Shown: one piece after another, positions 20,988 through 31,601 of the stretch
How positions within the stretch are numbered: the stretch's first letter is position 1
Layout: each line of letters opens with the position of its first letter
Source of the DNA: Mycoplasmatales bacterium
GTDB taxonomy: Bacteria; Bacillota_I; Bacilli_A; Mycoplasmatales; Metamycoplasmataceae
Assembly: GCA_013215715.1 (NCBI GenBank)
Contig: JABSQT010000001.1
Coordinates: 1 to 64,000, forward strand
Length of the DNA stretch: 64,000 nt
Reading direction: 5' to 3'
Made by a program: the position numbers and the translations under genes
Notes under the pieces: model-generated
Database searches by the model: none
What the model saw: the letters and a program-made list of their open reading frames with translations, nothing else
What the model was told of the DNA's origin: nothing

Positions 20988-22649
20988 ATGAGTGCGAAAA
21001 GAAGGATATTGTATTTTGGGGGATGTTTTGCTGCAGCTGGAGCTATTTCAGCTTCAACAGTATTAATACTTGCATCAAAGGGTTATATTGACATCCAACC
21101 AAACCATAAGAATAACAATGTTGGTACTAAGAGTCGGATTGTGTCTGATTCAAGCAACACCAGCACTGTTGAGATTGAAAAACTTAAGAAAGCTATAGCA
21201 GAAAAAGAAAGAATGATTAAAGAAAAGCAAAGAGCTATCGAAAGTAAAGAAAAAACAATCAAAGAAAAACAAAGAGCAATCGAAGGTAATGAAAAAACCA
21301 TCAAAGAAAAAAATCAGTTGATTGATGATAGAAATCATTTGATTGAAGAAAAAGCTCGAATGATTGAAGAAAAAGCTAAATTGATTGAAGACAAAGAAAG
21401 AATGATCACTAAGAAAAATAAGTTGATCAAAGAAAAAGAAGATGCTATAAAAGCAAAAGATGATGTTATCAGAGCAAAAGAAGACGCTATAAAAGCAAAA
21501 GATGATGTTATTAAAGCAAAAGATGACACCATCAATGAAAAAAACCAAGCGATAAATTCAAAAAATGAAACTATCAAAGCGTTAACACCGCGTATTCAAT
21601 TTGATAAAACACCAAAACGAATGAATTTACGAGGAGTAGATTGAACAGGGGCATTTGTTTATAAAGATGGATTGGATAATTCATTCCAATACGCAATAAC
21701 TAAAAGTGGTATATTTTCTTATGACACTAAAAGACCTGATGAATTTAAGAAAATGAATGATTGAGATGGTATCGGTGACCCAACTGATGGGTTTATGTTC
21801 CAAGCAGATATTAATTTAGAAAGAGTTAGATTTGTAGGAACTAAAAATGGGCTTTGAGTTCAAAATACAGATGGGGCTCCAATAGAACAAATTGCTAAAG
21901 GTGATTTCAGTAATACAAATATGTTGGCAACTGATGGAATGTCTAAGCCAGATATATTTATATATGATAGAAGCGGATCATTAAAACAAATTGTTCAAGA
22001 TTCTGTAACTAAGAAATGAACAATTGATTCAACACCAAAAATCAAAGATTTACCAAAAAATCCAAAAGGGATTAAAACAATTAGAGATACAGAATCTAAT
22101 AAATCTGTAATGTATGTTTATGGCGATGAAGGTATCACTGCAATTTCTAGTGATACTCAAATCACATCTAAAAAAATTACATCTAAACCAGTTAAGAATA
22201 TTAATATCCTAACTGATACAGCTGATATAGAAAATGCTGATCCAGATGCACCAATATTTACATTAGGTATTATATTTAAAGATTCGGTATCACTTATGAA
22301 AGCTATTCCAAATGAAACTGGTGATTGAACAAAATCTATTAAACCAATTAAAGAAATACCGGTACAAGACGACTTAACTGATGCTAAGTTAATGTTTATC
22401 AAAGATGAAGGAAAAATGGTGCCTGCCTTAATAACTAAAGCTGGATTAAAAATATTTGTTGGTACTAGATTCTTTGATTTAATGAAGGCTGATGGAACTA
22501 AAGAAACTGAAGACTTCACAAAATCATTGGTATTTGATGCTTCTTCACATACGGCTATTGCTAATACAAAAGGGTTAAGAACTATTAAGATCATACACCC
22601 CAAAGTAAAAGCATTTACCTCATCAACTGCAAACATTTACCAAAAATAA
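20988..22649 (+). CDS. Surface stalk-and-head protein 2
   Basis: Predicted 553 aa with a strong AAGGAGG. An N-terminal hydrophobic anchor (FAAAGAISASTVLILA) is followed by ~150 residues of almost perfect seven-residue coiled-coil repeats (AIKAKDD, VIRAKED, MIEEKAK; residues ~60-210). A propeller-like head then carries FVGTKNGLW, VYGDEGI and ITKAGLKIFVGTRF units. It shares DWTGAF after the stalk with the 17124 protein. It has the same architecture as 17124 and 23720 but a longer stalk than the first. Terminator at 22646. The function is unknown. Confidence 0.82.
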
Positions 22650-22673
22650 TAACCGTTTATGGTTATTTTTTAT
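22646..22673 (+). terminator. Intrinsic terminator
   Basis: AATAACC/GGTTATT hairpin with a T-run, overlapping the stop codon of the stalk protein. Confidence 0.75.
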
Positions 22674-22741
22674 TAACACTCAATAACTTATTTTTGGAAT
22701 ATCATAAAGTATCATTATATAAATTAATGAAAAGGAGTCAT

Positions 22742-23404
22742 ATGAGAGTTAGATTATCATATAAAGATAAAATTATTAAATGACCTAGATTAAATACTAA
22801 TGTAGTGTTTTTAGGTGATGAGGATATCGATAAAGAAATAATCCTTAAAACATTAAAGATTGGCATATCAAAAATAGAGGAGTTTATTGGACTGGCCGTT
22901 AATGAAGAGTTAAAGAATAAAGAATTGGTGAATAAATTAACTCAAACTAACTTAGTTACTTTTATTAAAGGTGTGTTTAATAGATTCAATCAATCATTAG
23001 CATCAGAAATAACAGGAATTACTACATTTAAAATAACTGTATGCGGAATTGATGCAATTGCAATTGCCAAAGAAATCCGTCAAATTATTCAAGAAGGTGA
23101 GTACGACGAAAATATTACCATAGATAAAATACCGGCTCATATTTTTGAAGCAAGAGCATTGGCATATATTTACTTTGGTTCAAGAGTTGCTGAAAATAAA
23201 ACATTATCAATTGCTTTAACATCAATAGTAAAGACCATAGACCAAACAAACCAAGAAACTGAAATTAAAAAAGGTAAAAATTACTTTATTATTTCAGATT
23301 CAAAAGATCAAACTAAAGAAGTTATAAAACAAGATCTTGATTTTGAATATGTGTTAATTAAAGAAACAACTAAAGGTATTCAATATATAAGAACTTCAGA
23401 ATAG
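22742..23404 (+). CDS. Hypothetical soluble protein
   Basis: Predicted 220 aa, starting MRVRLSYKDKIIKWPRLNTN, with an AAAGGAG ribosome binding site. No signal peptide or membrane helix; predicted mixed alpha/beta. No family recognised. It stands alone between two stalk-and-head genes and has its own terminator (23408-23435). Confidence 0.75.
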
Positions 23405-23406
23405 TT

Positions 23407-23436
23407 TAAAAGACCTAAATTAGAAGGTCTTTTTTA
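23407..23436 (+). terminator. Intrinsic terminator
   Basis: AAGACC/GGTCTT stem followed by TTTTATT. Confidence 0.75.
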
Positions 23437-23719
23437 TTTATGAAAATATCCAAATGATTATTCATATACTATTAAGTTAATTTCTGTTTTAATCTAAAGT
23501 CTTAAATAAAAAAAATTCTCACTTAAAACAATTTTTCCTTTAAAATATATGTAAATTACAATTTTTTTTCGAAACGCCAAAAAATGCTAAAAGCCTTATT
23601 TTATGGGCAAATATCGGTATTTAAAACTTGAATTTTATTCTTATAAGACAAAAAAACTATTAAAGAAATGTTTCATGTTGATATAATTAATTCGAAAAAA
23701 AGTAAGGGGATGAAACCAA

Positions 23720-26218
23720 ATGAATAAAAAAAATAGAAGAAATATCACCACTTTGGGAATAACAACATTAGCTATAACATTACCTGTAGCAACAGTTGTT
23801 TCTTGTGGTGCGGGAGATGATTCGAAGATTAAGGAATTAAAAAAACAACTCCAACAAAAACAAGCGGAGTTAGATGCCAAACAAAAGGAACTTGACGCTA
23901 AAAATAAAGGTATTCAAGATAAGCAAACTGAACTTGAAAGTGAAAAAGCAAAAGCCAAACAAAAACAAGCAGAAATTGAAAAACTTAAAGAAGATATCGC
24001 ACAAAAAGAAGAGGAACTTAAGAAAAATATTAATGGTACTCTTGCAGCATCACTTAAACAAGAAAAAGATAAACTTGAAGAAGATCTTAAGAAAAAAGAA
24101 GGAGAACTAGAACAAATTAATAAAGATGTTCAAGCTAAAGAAAATGAATTAGCCCAGCTTAAAAATGAGTCTCAAACAAAAGACAGAACTATTTCCGACA
24201 ATACAAAAGCCATTAGAAAACTAGAAAATGAGAAAAAAGATTTAATTTCAAAGCTAGCAAAAATGACCCAAGAAAGAGATGAACTTCAAGTTGATGTACA
24301 TGCAAAAGACACACAACTTAATGCCAAACAAACAAGTATTGACGAGTTAACAAAAAATATTTCTGATAAAGATAAAGAAATAAAAGCTAAACAAGATAGT
24401 ATAGACACACTTAAAAATGAAGCTGCAACAAATACTGCAAAAATTACAGACCTAGAAAAATCTGTTAACGATAAAACAGCAGAAATAACAAAATTAAAAA
24501 CAGATGCAACAACAAATGAAACAAAAATTACCAACCTAGAAAAATCTGTTAATGATAAAACAGCAGAAATAACAAAATTAAAAGCTGATGCAACAACAAA
24601 TGAAACAAAAATTACCAACCTAGAGAAATCTATCCATGATAAAACAGCGGAATTAACAAAATTAAAAACTGATGCAACTACAAACGCCACAAGAATAGCA
24701 GATTTAGAAAAATCAATTAATGATAAAACAGCGGAATTAACAAAACTAAAAACTGATGCAACTACAAACGCCACAAGAATAGCAGACTTAGAAAAATCAG
24801 TTAATGAGAAAACAGCAGAAATAACAAAATTAAAAACTGACGCAACCACAAATGCCACAAAAATTGCTAACCTAGAGAAACAAGCTAAAACAGATTCGGA
24901 TACAATTGCGCAACTTAATACTGATATTGCAACTAAAGATGCTGATATTCAAGCTAAAGCACAAGAAATCGCAACATTAACAAATGATATGCAAAGCTTA
25001 GAAGGTCAATTAAAAACAACCACTCAAGAACGAGATGCACTTAAAGCAGATTTAAAAACAAAAACCGATGAACTAACATCAAAAACAAATGAAGTTTCTG
25101 CTTTAAATAAGACAATTTCAGATAAAGATGCTGAAATTAAAACTAAAGAAGAAGAAATTGCTAAATTAAAAACCGACATTGCTGATAAAGATAAGGATAT
25201 TGCCGGTCTTGAAAAAGATATTAATAAACTTGTTTCAAAAAGCAATATTGAATCTACCAGTGTTAAAGAAGATCTTGAGGGTGCATTTACACATAAACAT
25301 TGAGATAAAAATAAAGTAGTTCAATATGTTGGTACTAAAAATGGTTTATTTATATTTGATAAGACTACAAAAACATTAACAAAACAAAGTGACTTTGATG
25401 TTGTTGGTGATATGTCAAATGGTTTTATGTATGAATTTAAAACAATAGCTGCAGGTCATGTTACATTCATCGGAACAAAAAACGGTCTATGAGCAAAACC
25501 AGATAATAAACCTGTACAAAAAGTTGAACAAGGAGATTTCACAAAATCAAATATGACTCTAGATGAGTTTAGTCAAAACCCAGTTGTCTACTGAGATGGT
25601 GCACTATATGGTGTTTCAGTTTCAACTTCTTCTGGAACATGAGAAATAGCAGATACTCCTACATTAGACAATCTACCTAAGAATGTTAGAAAGATTGCTA
25701 GAGTTAAGGTTTCGATTGCTTGTGAAAAACTATTTATAATGTCAGATGAAGGATTACGTGAAGTATTCTATTACTATGGACAATTCCACAATAATGAACT
25801 TTCAAAAGAAAGTACTCAATTTGTTCATGCAATTATTGATCAAGAAGGTAATGGAAAAATCTATGTTGGATTTGACAATGGTTTAGCATTGATGGAAAAA
25901 CACGATGATGTCGCGGGTGAAACAAGGGTTAATAAGATTGGTAGAAAAGTAAACCTTATTGGTGCATCAATGATACATAGTGATCAAGATATTTATGTAG
26001 CAACAAAACAAGGTTTAAAGAGACTTCAAAATAATAAATTATGATTAGCATTAGTTAATGTCGATAAATCAAATGATACTACAGACTTTACAAAAGATGC
26101 ATTGATCGAAGGAACTGATGGAGTGTTCATTGGTTCTAAAAATGGATTAAAACTAATTAAGGATCCACAAAGTTTCAAACCATTTACATCAGATGCTTTA
26201 AACACATATAAAAAATAG
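23720..26218 (+). CDS. Surface lipoprotein, stalk-and-head protein 3
   Basis: Predicted 832-aa lipoprotein with lipobox VVSC at the end of its signal peptide. Residues ~35-520 form one long coiled coil, including six consecutive 28-residue units of the type LEKSVNDKTAEITKLKTDAT. The ~300-residue head has YVGTKNGLFIF, FIGTKNGLW, YVGFDNGLAL, YVATKQGLKRL and FIGSKNGLKLI units, a clear beta-propeller pattern. Seven heptads per stalk segment would hold the head tens of nanometres from the membrane. This is the longest of the three paralogous stalk proteins. Confidence 0.85.
24451..24890 (+). repeat. Tandem 84-bp repeats within the stalk gene
   Basis: Units beginning with codons for LEKS recur every 84 bp (starts near 24451, 24535, 24619, 24703, 24787), with a degenerate last unit. 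Each encodes 28 residues, exactly four heptads, so unit gain or loss keeps the coiled-coil register. Confidence 0.85.
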
Positions 26219-26240
26219 CCTTTATAGGTTATTTTTTTAA
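26211..26240 (+). terminator. Intrinsic terminator
   Basis: AATAGCC/AGGTTATT hairpin then T-run, overlapping the stop codon. Confidence 0.7.
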
Positions 26241-26340
26241 TATTTAAATTAGTAAAAAGAAGTGTAATAAACTCCATTGAAAGTTAAAGAAGCATATAAA
26301 GATATAAAAAAGCAATGCCCAAGCATTACTAATTACTAAA

Positions 26341-26559
26341 TTATTTAGATTCTTTTTTAGCGTTACCGAACATTCTGTTGAATCTTTCAACACGTCCAGT
26401 TGATTTAAGTGAAGTATTTGTTCCTTTGTAGAATGGGTGACATTCTGAACAAGTATCAATTGAAACTGATTTAGCAGTTGTACCGATTTGGTGTTTTGCT
26501 GAACATGTAATACATGATACTTCAATTACTTTATATTCTGGGTGAATATCTTTTTTCAT
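26341..26559 (-). CDS. rpmE: Ribosomal protein L31
   Basis: 72-aa large-subunit ribosomal protein. The start MKKDIHPEYK follows an AGGAGAG ribosome binding site, in preference to a longer in-frame ATG at 26577. Cysteines 16, 19, 37 and 40 form the zinc site of the zinc-binding L31 type; HPFYKG is the family signature. It stands alone on the minus strand. Confidence 0.96.
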   Translation of the reverse strand: MKKDIHPEYKVIEVSCITCSAKHQIGTTAKSVSIDTCSECHPFYKGTNTSLKSTGRVERFNRMFGNAKKESK

Positions 26560-26724
26560 GGTGCTCTCCTTATCCATAGAATAGTGTATCTTCTTCTATA
26601 GTCTATTTAGCTTTCTATTTGAAAGTCTTAATAATAATATCATATATAGTTAGAAAAATCAATACTATTAAAGCACAAAAATATCGATAAATTTTAGGGA
26701 CTATTATTATGATTAAATATTGAT

Positions 26725-26754
26725 AATAAAAAACACTTAATAGTGTTGTTTTTA
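26725..26754 (-). terminator. Intrinsic terminator of the CHR operon
   Basis: On the minus strand, an ACACT/AGTGT stem followed by TTTTTATT, overlapping the stop codon. Confidence 0.7.
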
Positions 26755-27411
26755 TACTCATGGAGCAAATATTAATATTCCTAAAATAATGTAAATTATT
26801 ATAAGCATTAATAATGGTCGTTTTTTCTTTAATCAGAAAATAGCGAATGTAATTCCAATTGGAACTCATGCTATTAAGACTCACATTCTTCAACCACTGA
26901 AGAAGTTGGCGCGATTACTATGACTCAACCCCGCATAAGAGTTTTTTGAGAATGAGTTTAAGAATATTTGTGGAAACATTGTTCCTAATAATAATTGAAT
27001 ACTTAAAGCGATTAGAACTCCAATGATGATGGGTCTTAAGAAAATAATAGTATTCTTAAGATATTTATTTGTTCTAGCTTTTCTAATCATCTTTGTAGTG
27101 ATTAAGATTAATACGATAGATGGAAGAGCAAAGATTAGATAAGTTCCAATCATTGCTAAATATCCTCATCATTCACCATTAGAAATTAAATAACCTGTAA
27201 ATAAACCAAATTTAGTACTCACAACACCAGGTGTAGAGTTAGATACTGCAAATACATTATTAATAGTGTCATCACTAATTGATGCATAACCTGTTTTATC
27301 CATTAATTGTCATAATGCCTTAAATAAAGGCATAAATACTTGACCACCACCAAAGACTATAAGACCAAGAAGGAGTACTCCTAAGGTTGCTAATAATGCT
27401 AATGCTATCAT
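26752..27411 (-). CDS. chrA: CHR-family (chromate) transporter, second half
   Basis: 219-aa membrane protein of the CHR superfamily in its split two-gene form. The N-terminus FGGGQVFMPLF and SNSTPGVVSTKFG are the CHR motifs; about six membrane helices follow. It overlaps the upstream half by one base (TAATG), so the two subunits are co-translated. Characterised CHR proteins export chromate, but the natural substrate in a mollicute is unknown. Confidence 0.9.
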
Positions 27412-28115
27412 TATTTGCCTCCTTTAGATGAATGATCATCAGGAGTATCTTCTTTTTCTGTTGGAATTACTTTAACATCATCTTTTTCAGTTGTTATTTC
27501 TGCTGTTAAAGGAGTATCTTTTTTACGTTTTCTTATTCTTATAAATTCAACGATGAATACTATGAATATTGTTCCAATCATGATAATTGCTGGAATGTTA
27601 TATGGTGCTGGAGTAAACATACAAAAACTAAATGCTCCAATGATCATTACAATCATAACCGGTAATGCTAATTCTTTCTTGGATTGTTTAACATATCTAA
27701 TAATAAATAAAATTAATATCGCAATAATGATTGGCATGATTGCAACGTTTACTATTCACAAGTAACGTTCTGGTAAATATTTAGTACTTAGAATGAAAAT
27801 AGCTAAAGCCATTAACATATGGGGAAGTATCCCAATGATTGTTACAATCGTACCCCAAAGTTTACCTAATTTTTTAATTGCAACATAGGATAATGCTTCA
27901 ACAACACTAGGGCCAGGAATCATGTTAGAAGCAATAACTACATCATCAAATTCTTCATCGTCTAATCATCCATTTTCAACAACTGCAAATTTTCTAATAA
28001 TGGGCATTAATGCATTTCCACCACCATACCCAAGGAAAGTTGCTTTTAATATGAAAATTAATACTTTAAAAAAGTCTTTTACTTTTGAATTTTGTTTCTT
28101 TTCTTTACTTTTCAT
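27411..28115 (-). CDS. chrA: CHR-family (chromate) transporter, first half
   Basis: 234 aa. FLGYGGGNALMPI and ASNMIPGPSVVEALSYVA are the N-terminal CHR motifs, followed by about six helices and a charged ~45-residue cytoplasmic tail (TTEKDDVKVIPTEKEDTPDD). It forms the probable heterodimer partner of the gene at 26752. No Shine-Dalgarno; TATAAT (28122-28127) sits six bases before the ATG. Confidence 0.9.
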
Positions 28116-28121
28116 AAAAAA

Positions 28122-28127
28122 ATTATA
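28122..28127 (-). promoter_or_regulatory. -10 box of leaderless CHR mRNA
   Basis: TATAAT on the minus strand, then six Ts, then ATG. Confidence 0.65.
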
Positions 28128-28156
28128 TCTAAAACATTCTTTTTATTTATCCATGA

Positions 28157-28795
28157 TTATGAATTGATGTTTTGCTTAGGGTAAATTTTATGTTGAATGG
28201 ATATTGTTTCTCCAAAATAACCCATCTTATTACGTCTTGCTTCATCACTTATTTTATGCATCATATTGTAGTAGAAAAGTGGAACTCTATATTTCCTGTT
28301 CCCATGATTTGGTTTGCTAATATATCCAATTCTAGCTAAACCTAATTTAACTAATTCAATAGCGAGGTTTATTATTTTTCCTTTTTTATTTCTATAGAAA
28401 ACAGCACCAACAACTCTTTGGTATGTACGTTTATTTTTTGAAGCAATCATAACTTCTTTATTCAATATTTTGTCAGCAACAAAATCAGTTGCTTTATTAC
28501 CTCAAAGGAGTTCAATACCAGTTGAGGAAATTCATTTACCATCTATATTGTGGCTTACTTCTGGAGTATCTACTGAGAACAATCTTCAAGATGTTCCCTT
28601 TTCATCTTGAAATGTATCACCATCATGAACACTTTTTATTTTGTGATTAGGATTTCACTTAACTTCAGAACCTCTTGAATACATATATTCTGAATTAGTT
28701 ATATTGGTATTATCTTTTCCACAAGAAACAATGGTTATTAATGGTACTGAAATAGTTAATAAAGTTCCAAATGTTAAAGAAAATATTTTTTTCAT
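28157..28795 (-). CDS. Thermonuclease-family (SNase-like) lipoprotein
   Basis: 212-aa surface nuclease. The signal peptide ends in lipobox IVSC. The SNase fold shows VHDGDTF and RLFSVDTPE, holding the conserved Asp, Arg and Glu of the active site, and later YQRVVGAVFY with the second catalytic Arg. It probably degrades external nucleic acids to feed purine and pyrimidine salvage. No clear ribosome binding site. The second half starts with an in-frame Met at 28465, but the domain needs the full length. Confidence 0.88.
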
Positions 28796-28881
28796 AATAA
28801 TTAAATGATAACTCTTTAATAATTGAGTTATTGATTAAGACAACAAAAAACCAAGGTTTACCTTGATTTCTCTTTAAGTTC

Positions 28882-29145
28882 CTATTTATCCTGGTTTATT
28901 TCTCGCTTTTTATAACTATATATCCCTAAATAAGAAAAGACAATACCTGATGAATAAACTGGAATCATTGAATATTGGAATAATAATTGTTTTGGTATAT
29001 GTATTTCTGAAAGATATAAAGTTCCAATTGTAATTAAACCAATAAAATAACTAACTATATATATGAAGAATAAAACTGTTCAAATCTTTTTCTTAGGAAT
29101 GAATAATTTTATTTCTTTTCTTTCGCATTTTATCTTTTTTCTCAT
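28882..29145 (-). CDS. Small two-helix membrane protein
   Basis: Predicted 87 aa: a basic N-terminus (MRKKIKCERKEIKLFIPKKK), a helix near 22-45 (TVLFFIYIVSYFIGLITIG), a second helix near 55-77 and a charged tail. No family recognised. The start is supported by TATAAT (29152-29157) six bases upstream; there is no Shine-Dalgarno. An AAGGT/ACCTT hairpin lies just after the stop. Confidence 0.65.
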
Positions 29146-29151
29146 AAATAA

Positions 29152-29157
29152 ATTATA
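29152..29157 (-). promoter_or_regulatory. -10 box of a leaderless mRNA
   Basis: TATAAT on the minus strand, six bases before the ATG at 29145. Confidence 0.6.
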
Positions 29158-29224
29158 AAACTTTTAAAGGTATTACATACTAAAAATTGACCTATTCAAT
29201 AAAAAAATATATTAATATAAACAA

Positions 29225-29254
29225 AATAAAAGTACCGATATTGGTACTTTTTAA
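29225..29254 (-). terminator. Intrinsic terminator of guaC
   Basis: AAAGTACC/GGTACTTT stem with flanking A and T runs directly after the guaC stop. Confidence 0.8.
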
Positions 29255-29257
29255 TTA

Positions 29258-30223
29258 TTAGAATCCTTCATTTGATTTAACTAAAACATACTTAACTTTT
29301 TTAATTGATTGTAATGTTTTACCACCAGCATATGAAATTGAAGATTGTAGATCTTGTTCCATTTCAGTAAGAGTTTCTCAAATTGAACCTTTAGTTGGTA
29401 CTAATTCTTTCTTACCTTCAACATGTTTCTTTTCACCTTTATTAAATTCTGAAGCTGAACCGAAATATTCTTTAAATTCTTTACCATCAACTACAATTGT
29501 TTTACCTGGTGATTCGATATGTCCAGAAAGAATTGAACCAGCCATTGACATTGTTGCCCCAAATCTAATTGATTTAGCTAAGTCTCCATTTTGTCTAATT
29601 CCACCATCAGCAATAATTGGTTTTGTAGCAGCTTTTGAACACATGTTAACAGCAGCAAGTTGTCATCCACCTGTCCCAAATCCTGTTTTAAATCTTGTTA
29701 TACATACTTTACCTGGACCTACACCAACCTTAGTTGCATCAGCACCTCATCTTTCAAGATCAGTAACAGCTTCTGGAGTTGCTACATTACCTGCAATGAT
29801 GAATGTTTCATTACCCATTTCTTTTCTAATGTGTTTAATCATTTCTTTAACTGAATGTGAATGTCCATGAGCAATATCGATAGTGATATATTCTGGAATT
29901 GTTCCATTTGCAGCTAATGTTGAAATTTCTTCAAAGTGTGCTTTTTGAACTCCAACAGAAATTGATGAAATTAACTTCATTTCTTTCATTTTTTTAACAA
30001 ATTCAACATTATTAAAATTAAATCTATGCATTACATAAAAATAACCTTTTTTAGCTAAGTCAATTGCTAATTCCTCATTAATAATAGTAATCATGTTTGC
30101 TGGCACGATTGGTAACTTGAATTCATGTTTTCCAAGTTTAACAGAAGTATTACATTCACTTCTTGATCTTACGATACATCTTTTAGGTAAAAGTTGTACG
30201 TCTTCGTAATCAAATACTTTCAT
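29258..30223 (-). CDS. guaC: GMP reductase
   Basis: 321 aa, NADPH-dependent conversion of GMP to IMP. The start [15 protein letters not shown] follows AAGGAGAG, in preference to a longer frame from 30289. [19 protein letters not shown] holds the catalytic Cys; [20 protein letters not shown] is the flavin-enzyme-like phosphate site. The length and absence of CBS domains fit GuaC. With guaB and guaA at 51-53.6 kb it closes an IMP-GMP interconversion cycle. TGA Trp at 29747 and 29378. Confidence 0.95.
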
Positions 30224-30350
30224 AATCTCTCCTTCACTTTTAATGTGTTTTTTAGTGAGGGTAAAAATTAGTCCTTTCTTATTATACAAATCTTGGGAGG
30301 TTTGATTGTTAGGATTTTATATCTTTCAATAAAGCATCAAATTTATAGTA

Positions 30351-30480
30351 GATACTTTCATATAAATTGTGCATTGACGTTTTGAATAGACATTCAATAA
30401 GGTATCAATGAAAAACAGATATTTTCATGTAAATTGTATATTAACATTTTGAATAGACATTTGGTATAATATTTTCATGT
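30351..30480 (+). repeat. Duplicated promoter segment
   Basis: Two imperfect copies of ~62 bp (30351-30412, 30417-30480) share TTTCAT-TAAATTGT-TTTTGAATAGACATT. The downstream copy ends in TATAAT, the upstream one in a degraded TATCAA. It looks like a tandem duplication of the promoter of the next gene with decay of one copy. Confidence 0.7.
30465..30470 (+). promoter_or_regulatory. -10 box of a leaderless ABC operon mRNA
   Basis: TATAAT six bases before the ATG at 30477; TTAACA at 30441-30446 (18-bp spacer) is a possible -35. Confidence 0.65.
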
Positions 30481-31601
30481 TTAATAATAATACAAAGAGC
30501 AATAAGAACTCAAAAGCATGAACTAATAAAGTACAATCCATTGCTAAAAAAATGAAAATTGCTAATATAAAAAAATCAAAAAAACAAGACGATCCTAATG
30601 CTGCTTTTAAAAGGGTAAAAGGACAAGTAGGAGAAAATAAACCTATTTTAAAGGTAAAAAGAGTTACAAAAGAATATGGGGAATTAAAAGCTCTCGATAA
30701 TATTTCATTCGAATTGATGCCAGGGGAAAGAGTTGGTTTAATTGGTGGGAATGGTGCTGGTAAAACAACTATTTCTGAAATTATTGTAGGACTTAACAAA
30801 GGTACAAAAGGTACTATTGAATATGGTTTTGACTACAAAGAACAACCACAAGAAAAAATTGGAATGCAATTCCAAGATTCAAACTACCCTTCAGGATTAA
30901 CAATTAAAGATATTATTAAATTTGCTATTAATGTTCATAAGATTAAAATTTCTAATAAAGAACTTACTAACTTATTGAATATTTTCCAAATGACTGATTT
31001 CTATAATAGACCTTCAAGATCTTTATCTGGTGGACAAAGACAGAAATTAAATATTTTACTTTCTGTTCTTCATAAACCAAAATTAGTTATTTTCGATGAA
31101 TTATCAACAGGACTTGATGTTCTTGCTAGAGATGAAATCATAAAATTCTCAGATACACTTTTAAGACAAAATGGTATTTCTGCTATTCTTATTTCACACC
31201 ATGTTGAAGAGATTGAAAGAATTTGTGACAAAGTAATTGTTTTAGATCACGGTAAAGTTATAGAACGTGCTTCAATTGAAGATATCAAAAAAGAACACGG
31301 AACTCTAGAAGAATTCTTGAAGAAAACAATTCAAGCTGGTAATAAAAATCAAAATACTCTTGAATTAGCTTTAGATGAAGAAGCTTCAAAAAGACTTTTA
31401 AAAAATAAAAGAAAAGCTAAAGCTGCTAAAAAGAAAACAACTAATAAATCAACAACTAATAAATCAACAACTAAAAAGAAAACAACTAATAAATCAACTG
31501 CTAAAAAATCTATTGCCAAGAAACCAGATGCTAAAAAGACTCCAGTTAAAAAAACTGCAGTTAAAAAGACGGACGTTAAGAAAAAGGAAGGTGATAAATA
31601 A
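30477..31601 (+). CDS. ABC-2 transporter ATPase with histone H1-like lysine tail
   Basis: 374 aa. The nucleotide-binding domain has Walker A GGNGAGKTT (~residue 90), signature LSGGQRQK, Walker B LVIFDELSTGLD and switch His in ISHHVEE. The N-terminal ~55 residues are Lys/Asn-rich. The last ~55 residues are almost only Lys, Thr, Ser and Ala in short repeats (TNKSTTNKST, AKKPDAKKTPVKK), like a histone H1 tail. The start at 30477 replaces the shorter 30552 start, because TATAAT lies six bases upstream and the frame is open. Its stop overlaps the permease start (TAATG). Confidence 0.9.

Noticed and set aside
24286-24858. Minus-strand open frame with repeated FVVASVF units
   Set aside because: Antisense of the 84-bp coiled-coil repeats; the repetition is inherited from the sense strand.
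24451-24890. Regularly spaced DNA repeats that could look like a CRISPR array
   Set aside because: The repeats are contiguous coding units without unique spacers, and there are no cas genes.
26752-28115. One frameshifted CHR transporter
   Set aside because: The TAATG junction and complete motifs in each half match the known two-gene short-chain CHR form.
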